The notes under the pieces are model-generated. The model did no database searches, had not been told where the DNA came from, and worked only from the letters and a program-made list of their open reading frames with translations. Made by a program: the position numbers and the translations under genes. DNA of 16,225 nt from Bacteriovorax stolpii (GTDB taxonomy: Bacteria > Bdellovibrionota > Bacteriovoracia > Bacteriovoracales > Bacteriovoracaceae): the NCBI GenBank assembly GCA_945890905.1, contig CAMDDI010000051.1, forward strand, positions 1-16,225, in the 5' to 3' direction. Of the stretch, positions 14,711 through 16,225 are shown piece after piece. Every line of letters starts with the position of its first letter. Positions within the stretch are counted from its first letter, which is position 1.

Positions 14711-15799
14711 TTAAGGGAGGGCCACCTTATAGATGGTGAAGATTTGACCCATAATATCTTGTCCCGCCGGTGACCGCTGGAGAGCAGAATCTGAAAAAAT
14801 CAGGTTATTTTCTCCATCAATTGTGAAGGTATCGGGCCACTGGATGCGCTCATCTTGAATGAGAATCTTCATATCTCCTCCGGGGGTCCGATAGGCCACA
14901 GCATTTCTCTCCAGATCGGCCATATACAAATTCCCTGATTGATCAAAAATCATTCCATCTGGAGCTGGAGTCACTCCGCGGTTTTCCACTTTACTCGCCA
15001 GATCCGAAGCACTCAAACTTGCATCAGTGAGGGCCTCTGTGGGAACGCTATAAAGATGGTAACCGGTGAGTGCATGGTAATAGAGGCGATCATTGGAGAG
15101 AGCGATACCATCAGAATGAATTTTAGGGGCCCTGCCTCTCATCATAAAGGCTTTTCCGTTCACCAGGAGGGTCACATTCTCTGATTTTGTAGAAGCGTGA
15201 CTATCTAGTACTCGGCGGGCCTGACCAGACTCACGATCTAAGACCACAATCCCACCTAGACCGGAGTCGGTGATATAGATTTTATTATTGACCTCATCAA
15301 CCCGGAGATCATTTAAATAGGATTTCTTCGGGGCCACTGTACGATCAAAGGTATAGGTGCGGATGAGTTCATTGGTATTTAAACTAAACTCATAAAGCTT
15401 AGCATTTCCCACCACAGCTTCCATTTTAGGAGAGCTAGGATCTAAGACAAAAAGGGAATTCCCTACTGCCACTACAGATTGCACACAGGTAAATTTGTTT
15501 TTCTCAGGACGCCCGCGCCACTTGTTCCAGGCCTCATTGGGATATGGAATGTGATTCCCTTCGGGAGTAATCTCTACCACGGAGTAAGGAATATTTTCCC
15601 GCCATCGGGGAACATTCGCAAATAGACGACCCGAATTTGAAACCGTCACACCAGTGATCTGAACTCCTCGAAATTCAGTGACTGTTTGCAACTCAGGCTG
15701 AGTTTCAGTAGGAAGTGGTGCGGTGGTGATTTTTTTATCGCTGCTCTTAGAAGCGCAACTTGAAAGAATGAGGACCATGAGAAGAGTTGAAAAATTCAT
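14711..15799 (-). CDS. Lipoprotein of the major royal jelly / yellow family
   Basis: A 362-residue protein with AGGAG about seven bases before ATG 15799. A lipoprotein signal ends LILSSC with the lipidated Cys at 15; a Ser/Thr/Pro linker follows. The body is a beta-propeller of the MRJP/yellow type (L-dopachrome tautomerase-related): GVTVSNSGRLFANVPRW, PYPNEAWNKW, SVVAVGNSLFVLDPSSP, LNDLRVDEVNNKIYITDSGLGGIVVLD, SDGIALSNDRLYYHAL and APDGMIFDQSGNLYMADLERNAV. Bacterial members are common but poorly characterised; ligand-binding and lactonase-like roles have been suggested for related propellers. It should be anchored in the envelope. It lies 87 bases downstream of the hemolysin III-family gene. 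Confidence 0.82.
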   Translation of the reverse strand: MNFSTLLMVLILSSCASKSSDKKITTAPLPTETQPELQTVTEFRGVQITGVTVSNSGRLFANVPRWRENIPYSVVEITPEGNHIPYPNEAWNKWRGRPEKNKFTCVQSVVAVGNSLFVLDPSSPKMEAVVGNAKLYEFSLNTNELIRTYTFDRTVAPKKSYLNDLRVDEVNNKIYITDSGLGGIVVLDRESGQARRVLDSHASTKSENVTLLVNGKAFMMRGRAPKIHSDGIALSNDRLYYHALTGYHLYSVPTEALTDASLSASDLASKVENRGVTPAPDGMIFDQSGNLYMADLERNAVAYRTPGGDMKILIQDERIQWPDTFTIDGENNLIFSDSALQRSPAGQDIMGQIFTIYKVALP

Positions 15800-15855
15800 T
15801 GAAGTCTCCTGGGTTAAACTGAATTTATCCTAGGAGGGTCAACAGTCTAAATCAA

Positions 15856-15872
15856 CTTCATTGAAAATGAAG
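15856..15872 (-). terminator. Weak AT-rich hairpin between two leftward genes
   Basis: CTTCATT and AATGAAG pair perfectly around a 3-base loop just after the hemolysin III-family stop. The T run after it is poor, so it may only slow or protect the transcript. Confidence 0.3.
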
Positions 15873-15886
15873 ACACAGAGAGAAAA

Positions 15887-16225
15887 TTAATGAGATATAA
15901 AATCCCGAGCGTAAACAATGGCGATATAATGGAATATACTTCCGAGCAAAACAAAAAAATGCCAAATGGCATGAGTAAAGCGGGTGCTTTTCGCAATGTA
16001 AAAAACTGTACCTGCTGTATAAGTTATTCCCCCAATTAAAAGCCAAGTGACCCCTAGCGGGTGAATCGCAGCTTTAAGGGGTTCAAGAGCAAAAATAATA
16101 ATCCATCCCATTCCCAGATATAAAATGGTGGAGAGGTATTTAAATTTTCCTGTGAAAAAAAGTTTAAAAATCACACCGACCAGAGCAATACCCCAAATCA
16201 AATACATTAACTGGTACCCTACAGA
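15887..16225 (-). CDS. Hemolysin III / PAQR family membrane protein (5' end outside window)
   Basis: The last 112 residues of a frame still open at the window edge; ATG 16207 lies inside the conserved region and is unlikely to be the real start. About four hydrophobic segments are visible: YLIWGIALVGVIFKLFF, YLSTILYLGMGWIIIFAL, VTWLLIGGITYTAGTVFYI and HAIWHFFVLLGSIFHYIAIVY. The last contains the family's His residues (His-x3-His and a third His), thought to bind a metal together with residues near the N-terminus. Family members are seven-helix inner-membrane proteins related to adiponectin receptors; hydrolase-like activity is proposed, and a true hemolysin role is doubtful. Confidence 0.85.
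   Translation of the reverse strand, partial: SVGYQLMYLIWGIALVGVIFKLFFTGKFKYLSTILYLGMGWIIIFALEPLKAAIHPLGVTWLLIGGITYTAGTVFYIAKSTRFTHAIWHFFVLLGSIFHYIAIVYARDFISH

Overview
The window reads as chromosomal DNA of a moderately AT-rich Gram-negative bacterium, most likely a Bdellovibrionota predator of the Bacteriovorax/Peredibacter kind. Grounds for this are a one-piece tmRNA with encoded CCA and a GNDYAMAA tag, many exported or lipid-anchored proteins of unknown role (a Cys-rich metalloprotease, two lipoproteins, several tiny secreted proteins), and AGGAGG-type ribosome binding sites. The lineage is an inference from gene style; no marker gene here fixes it.

Left part (1-3696): three radical SAM genes. 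A cobalamin-binding-type radical SAM protein runs leftward off the window edge. Divergent from it is a two-gene unit of radical SAM proteins that both carry a Cys-rich SPASM/twitch-like segment in front of the SAM barrel. Both start with GTG, and the second start overlaps the first stop. No precursor peptide gene was recognised beside them.

Accessory-looking part (3697-6284): a 568-base gene-poor stretch with hairpins and a strong leftward terminator, a small HTH protein, a secreted HExxH metalloprotease, a cluster of TGTCTCAC motifs, and the frameshifted remnant of a serine recombinase. This is the part most likely to have been shaped by mobile DNA.

tmRNA block (6285-10082): the tmRNA gene (ssrA), a cyclase/kynurenine-formamidase-like gene and a large 7TM hybrid histidine kinase all read leftward with little or no spacing, and may share transcripts. 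Diverging from ssrA is a winged-helix regulator with two palindromic operators and a promoter placed so that its mRNA probably begins at the AUG (leaderless).

Right part (10083-16225): ordinary short transcription units. They include secreted and lipid-anchored proteins, a DcsG-like ATP-grasp enzyme, an SDR homologue that has lost its cofactor and catalytic motifs, a small exported protein coupled to a short methylglyoxal synthase (mgsA), a royal-jelly/yellow-type lipoprotein and the end of a hemolysin III-family membrane protein. Two copies of an unrecognised 66-67-residue protein family (PFDMNEYFSG core) lie here on the minus strand. Three convergent gene pairs overlap at their 3' ends, which suggests a compact genome.

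The best candidates for something undescribed are the paired PFDMNEYFSG proteins, the twin N-terminal-SPASM radical SAM unit, the leaderless autoregulator beside ssrA, and the TGTCTCAC array next to the dead recombinase.
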